Source of the DNA: Streptomyces sp. TSRI0107
Lineage (GTDB): Bacteria; Actinomycetota; Actinomycetes; Streptomycetales; Streptomycetaceae
Reading direction: 5' to 3'
NCBI RefSeq assembly: GCF_001905845.1
Contig: NZ_LIVZ01000007.1
Span: 488,189 to 552,188 of the forward strand
DNA length: 64,000 bases
Shown: one piece after another, positions 1 through 8,832 of the stretch
How the letters are laid out: every line of letters starts with the position of its first letter
Position numbering within the stretch: position 1 is the stretch's first letter
The notes under the pieces: model-generated
Told to the model about the DNA's origin: nothing
What the model saw: only the letters and a program-made list of their open reading frames with translations
Database searches by the model: none
Program-made: the position numbers and the translations under genes

Positions 1-283
1 CGCACACCAGGTTCATGCAGTGCCACATGCCGTAGGTGAAGTAGACGTACACATGGCCGGGCCGGCCGAACATCACCGCGTTGCGGGCCGTGCGGCCGCG
101 GTACGCGTGGGAACCCGGGTCGTTCTGGCCGTCGTAGGCCTCGACCTCGGTGAGGCGCACGGAGATCGGACCGTCCGGGGTGGTGCGTACGAGGATGCGG
201 CCGAGAAGGTCGGGGGCGACCTCCAGAACGGGCCGGTCGAAGAACTCTCTGGGGAGGGGCGTACGGTCGGGGGTCGCGATCAT
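1..283 (-). CDS. DNA-3-methyladenine glycosylase (AAG/Mpg family), C-terminal part outside the window
   Basis: The reverse strand reads MIATPDRTPLPREFF, then LLGRILVR, LTEVEAYDGQNDPGSHAYRG, RNAVMFGRPGHVYVYFTYGM and WHCMNLVC before it leaves the window. This is the N-terminal half of the monofunctional alkyladenine glycosylase family. These enzymes excise 3-methyladenine and other alkylated purines in base-excision repair. The E-A-Y and Y-x-x-Y-G-M stretches are typical of the family active site and base-flipping pocket. The start is the ATG at 283. Only about 94 residues are visible. It is divergent from the Spo0M-like gene, with about 93 bp between them. Family assignment is from motif recognition. 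Confidence 0.88.
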   Translation of the reverse strand, partial: MIATPDRTPLPREFFDRPVLEVAPDLLGRILVRTTPDGPISVRLTEVEAYDGQNDPGSHAYRGRTARNAVMFGRPGHVYVYFTYGMWHCMNLVC

Positions 284-376
284 GCCGTCCGAGGGTAGTG
301 CAGGGAGAGGGCCCGGAACCGGGCGCCGTCTGTTCGCGTTTGTAGGGATCAAGGGTCACTCGCTAGAGGGAGAGTC

Positions 377-1159
377 ATGCCGTTCAAGAAGCTGCTCGCG
401 AGCCTGGGTGCCGGTGGGGCGTCCGTCGAGACCGTGCTGACCGAGGTCAACGTGGTGCCGGGCGGTGTCGTCCAGGGTGAGGTGCGCATCCAGGGCGGGT
501 CCGTGAACCAGCAGATCGAGGCGCTGTCGGTCGGTCTTCAGGCCCGGGTCGAGGTCGAGGGCCAGGACACCGAGTACAAGCAGGACATCGAGTTCACCAA
601 GGTGCGGCTCGGCGGTGCCTTCGAGCTTCAGGCGAACGCCGTGCACGCGGTGCCGTTCACGCTGGACATCCCGTGGGAGACGCCGATCACCATGATCGAC
701 GGTCAGGCGCTGCGCGGCATGGACATCGGTGTGACGACCGAGCTGGAGATCGCGCGGGCCGTGGACTCCGGTGACCTCGACCCGATCAACGTGCACCCGC
801 TGCCGGCGCAGAAGGCGATCCTGGACGCCTTCATCCAGCTCGGCTTCCGCTTCAAGAACGCGGACATGGAGCGCGGGCACATCCGGGGCACCCGGCAGAA
901 GCTGCCGTTCTACCAGGAGATCGAGTTCCTGCCGCCGCAGCAGTACCGCGGCCTGAACCAGGTCGAGCTGAGCTTCGTGGCCGACCAGAACGCGATGGAC
1001 GTCGTGCTGGAGATGGACAAGAAGCCGGGTCTGTTCAGCGAGGGCAGCGACACGTTCCGGTCGTTCCAGGTGGGGCTGAACGACTACCAGGGGACCGACT
1101 GGGCGGCGTACCTCAACCAGTGGCTGTCCGAGGTCGGCAGCAAGCGCAACTGGTTCTAG
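377..1159 (+). CDS. Spo0M-like sporulation-control protein (arrestin fold)
   Basis: A 260-residue protein that starts MPFKKLLASLGAGGASVETVL and has the V-x-P-G-G-x-V-x-G-E-V-x-I pattern of the SpoOM / arrestin-like family near residues 27-40. The family is predicted to be a cytoplasmic two-lobed beta-sandwich scaffold. In Bacillus, Spo0M affects sporulation and cell shape; the Streptomyces role is not known to me. No signal peptide or membrane segment is seen. An AGAGGGAGAG stretch lies just before the ATG. The next gene follows after 40 bp on the same strand and may share the transcript. Confidence 0.85.
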   Translation: MPFKKLLASLGAGGASVETVLTEVNVVPGGVVQGEVRIQGGSVNQQIEALSVGLQARVEVEGQDTEYKQDIEFTKVRLGGAFELQANAVHAVPFTLDIPWETPITMIDGQALRGMDIGVTTELEIARAVDSGDLDPINVHPLPAQKAILDAFIQLGFRFKNADMERGHIRGTRQKLPFYQEIEFLPPQQYRGLNQVELSFVADQNAMDVVLEMDKKPGLFSEGSDTFRSFQVGLNDYQGTDWAAYLNQWLSEVGSKRNWF

Positions 1160-1199
1160 GCTCGGTACCCACGGACCGAAACGATCAGGAGGTACCGAG

Positions 1200-1739
1200 G
1201 TGACCGAGCTGAAGCGGCGGCCTCTCCCCCACGACTTCCATCCGCCCGTGCCGTCGTTCACGGTGACCAGCGGGGACGTCGAGGAGGGCGCCACGCTGAA
1301 GGACGCTCAGGTCTACGCGGCCGGGAACACCTCTCCGCAGCTGCGCTGGGAGGGCTTCCCCGCCGAGACCAAGAGCTTCGCCGTGACCTGCTACGACCCG
1401 GACGCCCCGACGGGCAGCGGGTTCTGGCACTGGGTCGTGTTCGACATCCCGGCCTCCGTCACCGAGCTGCCGGCGGGTGCGGGCAGCGGCAAGTTCGAGG
1501 GGCTGCCCGAGGGTGCCGTGCAGGCGCGGAACGACTACGGGACGAAGGACTTCGGTGGTGCCGCGCCGCCGCCCGGGGACGGGCCGCACCGGTATGTGTT
1601 CACGGTGTACGCGGTGGATCAGGAGAAGCTGGGCCCGGACTCGGACGCCAGTCCCGCCGTGGTCGGCTTCAACCTGCGGTTCCACACGCTGGCGCGTGCC
1701 CAGCTGATCGGCGAGTACGAGGTGCCCGCCGAAGCCTGA
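1200..1739 (+). CDS. YbhB/YbcL family (PEBP / Raf-kinase-inhibitor-like) protein
   Basis: A 179-residue protein with the bacterial PEBP hallmarks: SPQLRWEGFP, CYDPDAPTGSGFWHWVVFDIP (D-P-D-A-P and the H-W pair) and GPHRYVFTVYAVD. The family forms a small beta domain with an anion or ligand pocket. Its physiological function in bacteria is poorly defined. The start is GTG at 1200, placed by a strong AGGAGG at 1187-1192 with 7-nt spacing. It lies 40 bp after the Spo0M-like gene and is followed by a strong hairpin terminator. Confidence 0.9.
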   Translation: MTELKRRPLPHDFHPPVPSFTVTSGDVEEGATLKDAQVYAAGNTSPQLRWEGFPAETKSFAVTCYDPDAPTGSGFWHWVVFDIPASVTELPAGAGSGKFEGLPEGAVQARNDYGTKDFGGAAPPPGDGPHRYVFTVYAVDQEKLGPDSDASPAVVGFNLRFHTLARAQLIGEYEVPAEA

Positions 1740-1755
1740 CGTTCACGGAACGTTC

Positions 1756-1799
1756 GCCCGCCCCCGGTCTTGTTCGCGACCGGGGGCGGGCACTTTTTA
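1756..1799 (+). terminator. Intrinsic terminator after the YbhB-type gene
   Basis: The arms 1756-1769 (GCCCGCCCCCGGTC) and 1778-1791 are perfect 14-bp complements with an 8-nt loop, followed by CACTTTTTATT. The hairpin plus T-run is a classical factor-independent terminator. Confidence 0.88.
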
Positions 1800-1883
1800 T
1801 TGCGTTGTCCATCTCGGCGTGCCCGGCCAGAGTTGATCCAGCCCGCCAAGGGGTGGGCCGGTGCGCACGGGAGGTGGGCTGGT

Positions 1884-2390
1884 ATGCGGGACACGCTGGT
1901 ACTGAACGCGAGCTTCGAGCCGTTGTCGACGGTGACGCTGAACCGAGCCGTCGTTCTGGTGCTGCAGGACAAGGCCGTCGTCGAGCAGGCCCATCCCGAG
2001 CTGCGGATGCGGGGAGCGGCGGTCGACATACCGGCGCCGCGGGTGATCCGGTTGTGCAGGTACGTACGGGTGCCGTTCCGAAGACAAGCCCCGTGGTCGA
2101 GGCGGGGTGTGCTGGTGCGGGACCGGCACCGGTGCGCGTACTGCGGCCGGCGGGCGACGACGGTGGACCATGTGGTGCCGCGGTCGCAGGGTGGCGGGGA
2201 CACCTGGCTGAACACGGTCGCCTCGTGTGCGGAGGACAATCACCGGAAGGCGGACCGGACGCCGGAGGAGGCGGGGATGCCGCTGCTCTCCGAGCCGTTC
2301 GAGCCGACGCCGGCGGACGCGATGCTGCTGGCGCTGGCCGAGGAGGAGTTCGAGGCGCTGCCGGACTGGCTGGCGCGGTCGGCTGCCTGA
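1884..2390 (+). CDS. HNH endonuclease-family protein
   Basis: A 168-residue protein. I chose the ATG at 1884 because GGGAGGTG sits about 8 nt upstream and the protein then begins MRDTLVLNASFEPLSTV, the usual opening of this actinobacterial HNH family. The HNH zinc module is at residues 84-120: CAYC (C84, C87), VDHVVPRS (D95, H96), N110, C115 and N119-H120. The fourth zinc-ligand position, normally Cys in C-x-x-C-N, is Asp118 here. HNH proteins are metal-dependent nucleases, but the substrate of this small stand-alone group is not known. It lies alone between two terminators. Confidence 0.85.
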   Translation: MRDTLVLNASFEPLSTVTLNRAVVLVLQDKAVVEQAHPELRMRGAAVDIPAPRVIRLCRYVRVPFRRQAPWSRRGVLVRDRHRCAYCGRRATTVDHVVPRSQGGGDTWLNTVASCAEDNHRKADRTPEEAGMPLLSEPFEPTPADAMLLALAEEEFEALPDWLARSAA

Positions 2391-2400
2391 CGTAGACCGT

Positions 2401-2464
2401 GGCTCGTCGCGCCCGCGCGGCGAAGCCGCATATCGGGCAGAGCCCCGCGCCCCTGGGGAGCTGC
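2401..2464. terminator. Two hairpins between convergent HNH and stomatin genes
   Basis: The first hairpin pairs GGCTCGTCGCG (2401-2411) with CGCGGCGAAGCC (2416-2427). The second pairs GCAG..CCCC with GGGG..CTGC (2437-2464). Between convergent stops (2390 and 2467) this is a likely bidirectional terminator. Segments with CCCCGCGCCCCT recur often between Streptomyces genes; a similar one lies near 26780. Confidence 0.55.
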
Positions 2465-2466
2465 CG

Positions 2467-3420
2467 TCAGTCGATGGTCGGCTTCTCGCGGCGTTCCGTG
2501 GCCTGGGGGCCGATGGTGGGGGCGCCGCCGCCGGAACCGCTCGACATGGGGCCGAAGTTGCCGAGGGCGCCGGAGAGGCCCTTGAGGGCGTCGCCGATCT
2601 CGCTGGGGACGATCCAGAGCTTGTTGGCGTCGCCCTCGGCGATCTTCGGGAGCATCTGCAGGTACTGGTAGGACAGCAGCTTCTGGTCCGGGTCGCCGGC
2701 GTGGATGGACTCGAAGACCGTGCGGATGGCCTGGGCCTCGCCCTCGGCTCGCAGGGCGGCGGCCTTGGCCTCACCCTCGGCGCGGAGGATCTGGGACTGC
2801 TTCTCGCCCTCGGCGCGCAGGATCTCGGACTGGCGGACACCCTCGGCCTGGAGGATCGCGGCGCGCTTGTCGCGGTCGGCGCGCATCTGCTTCTCCATCG
2901 AGTCCTGGATGGAGGTGGGCGGCTCGATGGCCTTGAGCTCGACGCGGTTGACGCGGATGCCCCACTTGCCGGTGGCCTCGTCCAGGACGCCGCGCAGGGC
3001 GGCGTTGATCTCCTCGCGGGAGGTGAGGGTGCGCTCCAGGTCCATGCCGCCGATGATGTTGCGGAGCGTGGTGACCGTCAGCTGTTCGATCGCCTGGATG
3101 TAGCTGGCGACCTCGTAGGTGGCGGCGCGGGCGTCGGTGACCTGGTAGTAGATGACCGTGTCGATGTTGACGACCAGGTTGTCCTGGGTGATCACCGGCT
3201 GCGGCGGGAACGGCACGACCTGTTCGCGCAGGTCGATGCGGTTGCGGATGGTGTCGATGAACGGGACGACGATGTTCAGGCCCGCGTTGAGGGTCCGTGT
3301 GTAGCGGCCGAAGCGCTCGACGATGGCGGCGCTGGCCTGTGGGATGACCTGGATCGTCTTGATCAGGGCGATGAAGACCAACACCACCAGGATGATCAAG
3401 ACGATGATGATCGGTTCCAT
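2467..3420 (-). CDS. SPFH/Band 7 (stomatin / QmcA-like) membrane scaffold protein
   Basis: A 317-residue protein with one N-terminal membrane segment (residues 3-22, IIIVLIILVVLVFIALI), then a Band 7 domain beginning with the family motif VIPQASAAIVERFGRY, NAGLNIVVPFID and REQVV. A helical region carries repeats of the form ILRAEGE around residues 190-225, which is the flotillin/stomatin oligomerization coiled coil. The end is Gly/Ser-rich. SPFH proteins form large membrane-attached cages that organize lipids or regulate membrane proteases. It lies 155 bp downstream of the NfeD-type gene on the same strand, and NfeD and stomatin proteins are well-known partners. Confidence 0.93.
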   Translation of the reverse strand: MEPIIIVLIILVVLVFIALIKTIQVIPQASAAIVERFGRYTRTLNAGLNIVVPFIDTIRNRIDLREQVVPFPPQPVITQDNLVVNIDTVIYYQVTDARAATYEVASYIQAIEQLTVTTLRNIIGGMDLERTLTSREEINAALRGVLDEATGKWGIRVNRVELKAIEPPTSIQDSMEKQMRADRDKRAAILQAEGVRQSEILRAEGEKQSQILRAEGEAKAAALRAEGEAQAIRTVFESIHAGDPDQKLLSYQYLQMLPKIAEGDANKLWIVPSEIGDALKGLSGALGNFGPMSSGSGGGAPTIGPQATERREKPTID

Positions 3421-3539
3421 CGCTGCTTCCCCGTACCCTTCTCCGCCTCGGCGCTCTTGGAAGATCTTATGGCTCTGAAGATCTTGCTGGTCGAGTCTTG
3501 CAGACCGTCACGCAACTCGTAGGGTGTTCGGTCCACTTG

Positions 3540-3575
3540 TGTCGTGCGAGCTGTCGTGCGAGGTGTCGTTCGAGG
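3540..3575. repeat. 12-bp tandem repeat, three units, next to the NfeD stop codon
   Basis: The units TGTCGTGCGAGC, TGTCGTGCGAGG and TGTCGTTCGAGG run head to tail from 3540 to 3575 and abut the stop codon of the NfeD-type gene at 3576. The same gap holds two AAGATCTT palindromes (3462-3469 and 3479-3486). No gene is seen between 3421 and 3575. Confidence 0.7.
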
Positions 3576-4007
3576 TCACATGACGATCGCGGTCGCCCCC
3601 TCGATGTCCACCACGTCCACTTCCTGACCGACTTCGTAGGCACGGTCGGTGTCGAGGGCGCGGGCCGACCAGACCTCGCCGGCGAGCTTGATGCGTCCGC
3701 CGGAGCCGTCCACTCGTTCCAGGACGACGGCCTGTTTGCCCTTCAGCGCCTCGACGCCGCTGACGAGTTGGGGCCGTTGGGCGCGGTGCCGGGTCGCGAT
3801 GGGGCGTACGACCGCCAGGAGCGCGACCGAGACCGCGACGAAGACGAGCACCTGGACCACGACGTCGCCGCCCAGGGCGGCGGCGATCGCGCCCGCGATC
3901 GCGCCGACCGCGAGCATGCCGAGTTCGGGCATGGCGGTGACCACGAGCGGGATTCCGAGCGCGGCCGCGCCGACGAGCCACCACACCCATGCGTCGATGT
4001 CGTTCAC
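3576..4007 (-). CDS. NfeD-family membrane protein with C-terminal OB fold
   Basis: A 143-residue protein with two or three hydrophobic segments (about residues 7-22, 27-42 and 46-66) and a C-terminal soluble domain (about 80-143) that has the NfeD OB-fold pattern: LKGKQAVVLERVDGSGGRIKL, then GEVWSARAL and GQEVDVVDIEGATAIV. This is the short NfeD class without the ClpP-like protease domain. It lies directly upstream of the stomatin-like gene, the standard NfeD-SPFH arrangement, so the two products probably interact in a membrane microdomain. Confidence 0.9.
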   Translation of the reverse strand: MNDIDAWVWWLVGAAALGIPLVVTAMPELGMLAVGAIAGAIAAALGGDVVVQVLVFVAVSVALLAVVRPIATRHRAQRPQLVSGVEALKGKQAVVLERVDGSGGRIKLAGEVWSARALDTDRAYEVGQEVDVVDIEGATAIVM

Positions 4008-4089
4008 ACGGTCATGGTAGGTCCGTGGTCCCGTCGCCGACAGGGCGCGGTCGGGCGGGAACGCGCCCTGTGGCCGAGGGCGTTGGGGT

Positions 4090-4887
<798 letters not shown>

Positions 4888-5038
4888 GAGCGCGTTGTCT
4901 CCCCTTGCAGTGTCGCCGGTCTCGGCTGTCGCGTACGCCTGTGGCTCGGTCGGTCGCGCCGGTGGGCGCAGCCCTCCATGAAATCTACGCCACCGGTCGG
5001 CCCGGACATTCCCTCGGTCCGGTCCTTAGGGTGGAGGC

Positions 5039-5827
5039 ATGCTCTCGGAACCACGCTCAGGACGTCTTGCCGCATGGGGAAATGCCCTACTTGCCGGACT
5101 TGTCTCACCGGATGACGCCGTGCTCGCCGTCGTCGGGGACGATGCCGTGCACCGGGTGGCGGGGCTGCCCGGCGAGTCGGCGCCCGTCGGGCTCACGCTC
5201 GCGCTGGGTCGGCTGCGCACGCTCGGGGTGACCGCGCTGCGGGTCGCGCTGCCCGCGCCGGGGCATCCGCTCGGTCTGAGCGGGCCGCCGGAGTTCAACC
5301 AGCGGGCGATCGACGCCGAGGAGGCGGTGATCTGCCACGGCGCTGCCCTGGGCCTGGTGCCGGAGGTGTACGAGGCCGGGCCCGAGGGTGATGTGCATGT
5401 CGAGGTCGTCTGGCACTGCCTGGCGGTGCGGGAGGCGCCGCCGGCCGATGTGCCCTCGCTCGGCGAGGCGGAGCGGGAGCTGGCGGAGGCCCTGCGGGAG
5501 GCGACCGAGGTGCTGACGCGGCTGGACGTGGCCGCGTCGGGGCCGGTTGCGGAGGCGGCGATCGACGCGTACCGCGGGCGTACGGAGCGTGGGCGTGAGG
5601 TGCTGGCGCCGGGGTATCCGCCGCGGGCGGTGCGGGTGCTGGAGCTGGCGCAGCGGGTCGGGACGCTGATCTCGGTGGCGTACGAGAACGGGCACGGGGG
5701 CGCGGTGAGCGCCGGGGAGATGGCGGCTCGGGCGCAGGCGCTCAGGCCGGTGGAGCGGACGGCGCGGCGGGCGCAGGTGGCGGCGTACAACGCCGTTGTG
5801 GAGGAGCGCGAGCGGGGGATGCGGTGA
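5039..5827 (+). CDS. Conserved Streptomyces protein of unknown function
   Basis: A 262-residue soluble protein, MLSEPRSGRLAAWGNALL... . I do not recognise a named domain. It is rich in Ala/Arg/Glu with long predicted helices around residues 140-260 (for example ERELAEALREATEVLTRLD). The middle contains GLVPEVYEAGPEGDVHVEVVW. Codon usage and third-position GC are fully coding-like. It starts at ATG 5039 in the gap between a divergent ABC ATPase gene and the chpE gene. No signal peptide or membrane segment is seen. Confidence 0.75.
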   Translation: MLSEPRSGRLAAWGNALLAGLVSPDDAVLAVVGDDAVHRVAGLPGESAPVGLTLALGRLRTLGVTALRVALPAPGHPLGLSGPPEFNQRAIDAEEAVICHGAALGLVPEVYEAGPEGDVHVEVVWHCLAVREAPPADVPSLGEAERELAEALREATEVLTRLDVAASGPVAEAAIDAYRGRTERGREVLAPGYPPRAVRVLELAQRVGTLISVAYENGHGGAVSAGEMAARAQALRPVERTARRAQVAAYNAVVEERERGMR

Positions 5828-5923
5828 GCGCGGGTTCGCGCTGACCGGCGCCGGCGGACCGGTGGCCGCCACGGCGGCCTTCCCGGCGATGTGCTCAGCC
5901 GGCGAAGGCCGCCGCGGCCGGTC

Positions 5924-5941
5924 GTCCCGCGACCGCGGGAC
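5924..5941. terminator. Short palindrome between convergent genes
   Basis: GTCCCGCG (5924-5931) and CGCGGGAC (5934-5941) are perfect complements, just beyond the chpE stop codon (5948, minus strand). It could end chpE transcription. The palindrome is compact and lacks a T-run, so the call is tentative. Confidence 0.4.
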
Positions 5942-5947
5942 GCGACG

Positions 5948-6193
5948 TCAGTGGTTGACGCCCAGGTTGCCGAAGGCCGGGTTCAGCACGCCGACGACGT
6001 TCACGCTGTTGCCGACCACGTTCACCGGGACGTGGACCGGGGCCTGGACGAGGTTGCCCGAGACGACGCCCGGCGAGTGCTCCGCCTTGCCGGCCGCCAG
6101 GGAGCCCTCGGTGGCGGAGGCCATGCCCGCACCGGCGGCCACCAGGCCACCGGCCACCATCGTCACAGCCGCTGCCTTCTTCAGGTTCTTCAC
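5948..6193 (-). CDS. chpE: Short chaplin, ChpE type
   Basis: An 81-residue secreted protein. The start is GTG at 6193 (MKNLKKAAAVTMV...), chosen over upstream ATGs because AGAGAGGG lies about 9 nt upstream and a perfect Sec signal peptide then begins. Cleavage is expected after GMASA (residues 22-26). The mature ~54 residues form one chaplin domain: SPGVVSGNLVQAPVHVPVNV, then VNVVGVLNPAFGNLGVNH. Chaplins assemble into amyloid fibrils that coat aerial hyphae and lower surface tension. The two Cys residues found in most chaplins are missing here, which is the recognised feature of ChpE. Confidence 0.93.
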   Translation of the reverse strand: MKNLKKAAAVTMVAGGLVAAGAGMASATEGSLAAGKAEHSPGVVSGNLVQAPVHVPVNVVGNSVNVVGVLNPAFGNLGVNH

Positions 6194-6362
6194 TTCTGAG
6201 CCCTCTCTAGCGATCACTGCGGCAGGCGCCGCAGCACGCACTGGAGAACGCCGGAGATCCGCGGAGGATGCGCCATCCGGGGGACATTCCCACGACGGTA
6301 TGAATCTCAGCCCGGAGCGGAACCTTCCGTATTGCCGTCCGTAGTGCCGTACGGAGGGCTTG

Positions 6363-7004
6363 TCAGCCGGTGACGCCATGGCGTACGGCCCACAGGGCGG
6401 CCTGCGTGCGGTCCGCCAGGTCGAGCTTCATCAGGATGTTCGAGACGTGGGTCTTGACGGTCTTCTCGGACAGCACCAGGGCGCGGGCGATCTCCCGGTT
6501 GGAGCGGCCGTCGGCTATCAGGCCCAGCACCTCGCGTTCCCGCTCGGTGAGCGAACCGCCTCTGCCCTGGCCGGTGGTGGAGTCCTCCTGGGCCAGCAGG
6601 GCGCCCGCAACCTCCGGCTGGAGCAGGATGTGCCCGGCGTGCACCGAGCGGATGGCACCGGCCAGGGCGTCGGGGTCGACGTCCTTGTACACGTACCCCG
6701 CGGCGCCGGCGCGCAGGGCCGGGACCACCGTGCGCTGCTCGGTGAAGCTGGTGACGATGAGCACGCGCGCGGGGTTGTCGAGTTCGCGGAGTCTGCGCAG
6801 GGCCTCGACGCCGTCCATGCCCGGCATCTTGATGTCCATCAGCACGACGTCGGGCCGCAGTTCCTCGGCGCGCTCGACGCCCTCGGCTCCGTCGGCTGCC
6901 TCTCCGACGACCTCGATGTCGTCCTGCACTTCGAGGAAGGTGCGCAGGCCCCGGCGGACGACCTGGTGGTCGTCGACGAGCAGCACCTTGATTGCGTCAG
7001 CCAC
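6363..7004 (-). CDS. NarL/LuxR-family response regulator
   Basis: A 213-residue two-domain regulator. The receiver domain (residues 5-120) has the acidic pair D11-D12, phosphoacceptor Asp57 in VLMDIKMPGMDG, T85 and K106 in GYVYKD. A linker is followed by a LuxR-type HTH (about 150-210: LTEREREVLGLIADGRSNREIA...KTVKTHVSNILMKL). It overlaps the upstream kinase gene by 8 bp, so the two are translationally coupled and form one two-component system. Confidence 0.96.
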   Translation of the reverse strand: MADAIKVLLVDDHQVVRRGLRTFLEVQDDIEVVGEAADGAEGVERAEELRPDVVLMDIKMPGMDGVEALRRLRELDNPARVLIVTSFTEQRTVVPALRAGAAGYVYKDVDPDALAGAIRSVHAGHILLQPEVAGALLAQEDSTTGQGRGGSLTEREREVLGLIADGRSNREIARALVLSEKTVKTHVSNILMKLDLADRTQAALWAVRHGVTG

Positions 7005-8142
7005 CGGGGACCTCCATCTCGATCGTGGTGCCCTTGCCGGGCGCCGATTCCACGGTCAGTCTGCCGCCGACTCCACCGGCCCGGTCCCGCATGGAGACCA
7101 GGCCGAGATGGCGTCCCGCGCGGCGGACCTGGCGCGGGTCGAATCCGCTGCCGTCGTCCGTGACGCGCAGCACCGCGCCGTTGCCGCGTTTCTCCAGGGC
7201 CACGTCGACGCGGTCGGCGCCGGAGTGCCGCAGGGCGTTGTGCAGGGCCTCCTGGGCGACGCGCAGCAGGGCCTCCTCCTGGGTGGCGGGCAGGGCGCGC
7301 ACCCCGCAGCTGTCGAAGGACACGCGCGCGGTGTGGGCGCGGTCGAGGACCTGGATCTGGGTGCGCAGGGTGGCGACGAGGCCGTCCTCGTCGAGGGCGG
7401 CGGGGCGCAGCTCGACGACGGCGGCGCGCAGTTCGTCGGCGGCCTCCGCGGCGAGGGCGGCCACCTGCTGCAGTTCGCACTTGGCACGGGCCGGGTCGCG
7501 GTCGACGAGGGCGGTGGCGGCCTGTGCGGTCAGGCGCAGGGAGAACAGCTTCTGGCTGACGGCGTCGTGCAGTTCGTGGGCGAGGCGGGAGCGTTCCTCG
7601 GCGATGGTCAGCTCGCGGCTGCGTTCGTAGAGCCGGGCGTTGGTCAGGGCGATGGCGGCGTGCTGGGCGAGGATGGTGAGCAGTTCCTCGTCGTCCTCGG
7701 TGAAGTTGCAGCCGCCGGCGGGCAGCGCGCAGTTCTTGTTGGCCAGGAAGAGGGCGCCGAGGATCTCGTCGCCGTCGCGGATGGGCACGCCCAGGAAGTC
7801 GGCCAGCTCGGGGTGGGCGGAGGGCCAGCCCTCGAAGCGGGGGTCCTCCCGGACGTCGGCGAGGCGTTCGGCGCGGGCCTCGTGGAGCATCGAGGCGAGG
7901 ATGCCGTGCTGGCGCGGGAGGGGGCCGATGGCCTTCCACTGCTCCTCACTGACGCCGTCGACGACGAACTGGGCGAAGCCGCCGTGGTCGTCGGGGACGC
8001 CGAGGGCGGCGTACTGCGCGTCGAGCAGTTCGCGGGCGGACGCGACGATCGTCTTGAGGACGTCGCGCACCTCGAGATGCCTGCTCATGGCCAGCAGCGC
8101 GGAGCTCACCGCGGCGAGGCCGGACCTGGGGCCTTGACTCAT
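6997..8142 (-). CDS. GAF-domain sensor histidine kinase (HisKA_3)
   Basis: A 381-residue cytosolic kinase without membrane segments. A GAF domain spans about residues 20-170 (LGVPIRDGDEILGALFLANK, ending LLTILAQHAAIALTNARLYE). The HisKA_3 dimerization helix follows with the phosphorylated His192 in LAHELHDAVSQKLFSLRL. The HATPase_c domain (about 285-380) has the N-box EALHNALRHSGA and G-boxes DDGSGFDP and GHLGLVSMRDR. Two Cys residues (C138, C145) lie in the GAF region (NKNCALPAGGCNF) and might sense metal or redox state; that is inference. It is the first gene of the pair with the NarL-type regulator. Confidence 0.95.
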   Translation of the reverse strand: MSQGPRSGLAAVSSALLAMSRHLEVRDVLKTIVASARELLDAQYAALGVPDDHGGFAQFVVDGVSEEQWKAIGPLPRQHGILASMLHEARAERLADVREDPRFEGWPSAHPELADFLGVPIRDGDEILGALFLANKNCALPAGGCNFTEDDEELLTILAQHAAIALTNARLYERSRELTIAEERSRLAHELHDAVSQKLFSLRLTAQAATALVDRDPARAKCELQQVAALAAEAADELRAAVVELRPAALDEDGLVATLRTQIQVLDRAHTARVSFDSCGVRALPATQEEALLRVAQEALHNALRHSGADRVDVALEKRGNGAVLRVTDDGSGFDPRQVRRAGRHLGLVSMRDRAGGVGGRLTVESAPGKGTTIEMEVPGG

Positions 8143-8354
8143 GTCTCCACGCTACCGGCGGGGTGTGACAGCGCGGATCCGACCGGTGACGGCGGCCGTC
8201 TGGTCCCGAGGTCCTAGGGCGCAGGTCCCGGGGGTTCGGCGTGGGACTCAGGGCCCCGCCGGTTCGCGGCCCGCGTCCGGGGCGGGGCGGACGGGCCGGT
8301 TCCTACGGTGCGGGCACGCCGAGGGGAGGGTTCGAGGACGAGGGGACGTCGGTC

Positions 8355-8832
8355 ATGCCGGTGGCGATCGTCACGGGGGCTTCGAAGGGGCTCGGGCGGG
8401 CGCTCGCCGAGGCGCTGGCGGGGCGCGGCTGGGATCTGGTGCTGGACGCGTGGAACGCCGAGGTGCTGATGGGGGCGGCGGGGCTCGCCGGTGCACGGGA
8501 CCCGCGTGGCGGCCGTGCCCGGGGACGCGGCGCACCGCGCGGAGCTGGTGGCGGCGGCCCGGCGGCTGAGCGGGGCGCCTGCTGGTGAGCAGCGCGAGCG
8601 CGCTCGATGCCGAGCCGCTGGTACGGCTGGAGCGGCTGCCGCTGGACGGGTTGCGGCGGGCACTGGAGGTGAGCGTGGTGGCCGCGCTGGGTCTGGTCCA
8701 GGACGCGCTGCCGCTGCTGCGGGCCTCGGGGCGGGGACGGTGGTGGCGGTCAGCTCGGACGCGGCCGCCGAGGCGTGCGCGGGTGCCCGCCGAGCAGCGG
8801 GGGCCCGGCCTGGACCGAGACGCAGCCGCTGA
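8355..8832 (+). pseudogene. Decayed short-chain dehydrogenase (SDR) gene
   Basis: The ATG at 8355 opens MPVAIVTGASKGLGRALAEAL, a clear SDR nucleotide-binding motif. Homology then hops between frames: frame 3 to about 8490, frame 1 (TRVAAVPGDAAHRAELVAAARRL) to about 8580, frame 2 (ASALDAEPLVRLERLPLDGL, then LVQDALPLLRAS) to about 8735, and frame 1 again (GAGTVVAVSSDAAAEA) to a stop at 8832. At least three indels are needed, and the catalytic Y-x-x-x-K half is absent. The gene is not functional as read. GAGGGGACGTC before the ATG may be the relic ribosome site. Confidence 0.8.

Noticed and set aside
1770..1883. N-terminal extension of the HNH protein from 1770
   Set aside because: It would begin inside the terminator of the preceding gene, and a good ribosome site sits before ATG 1884.
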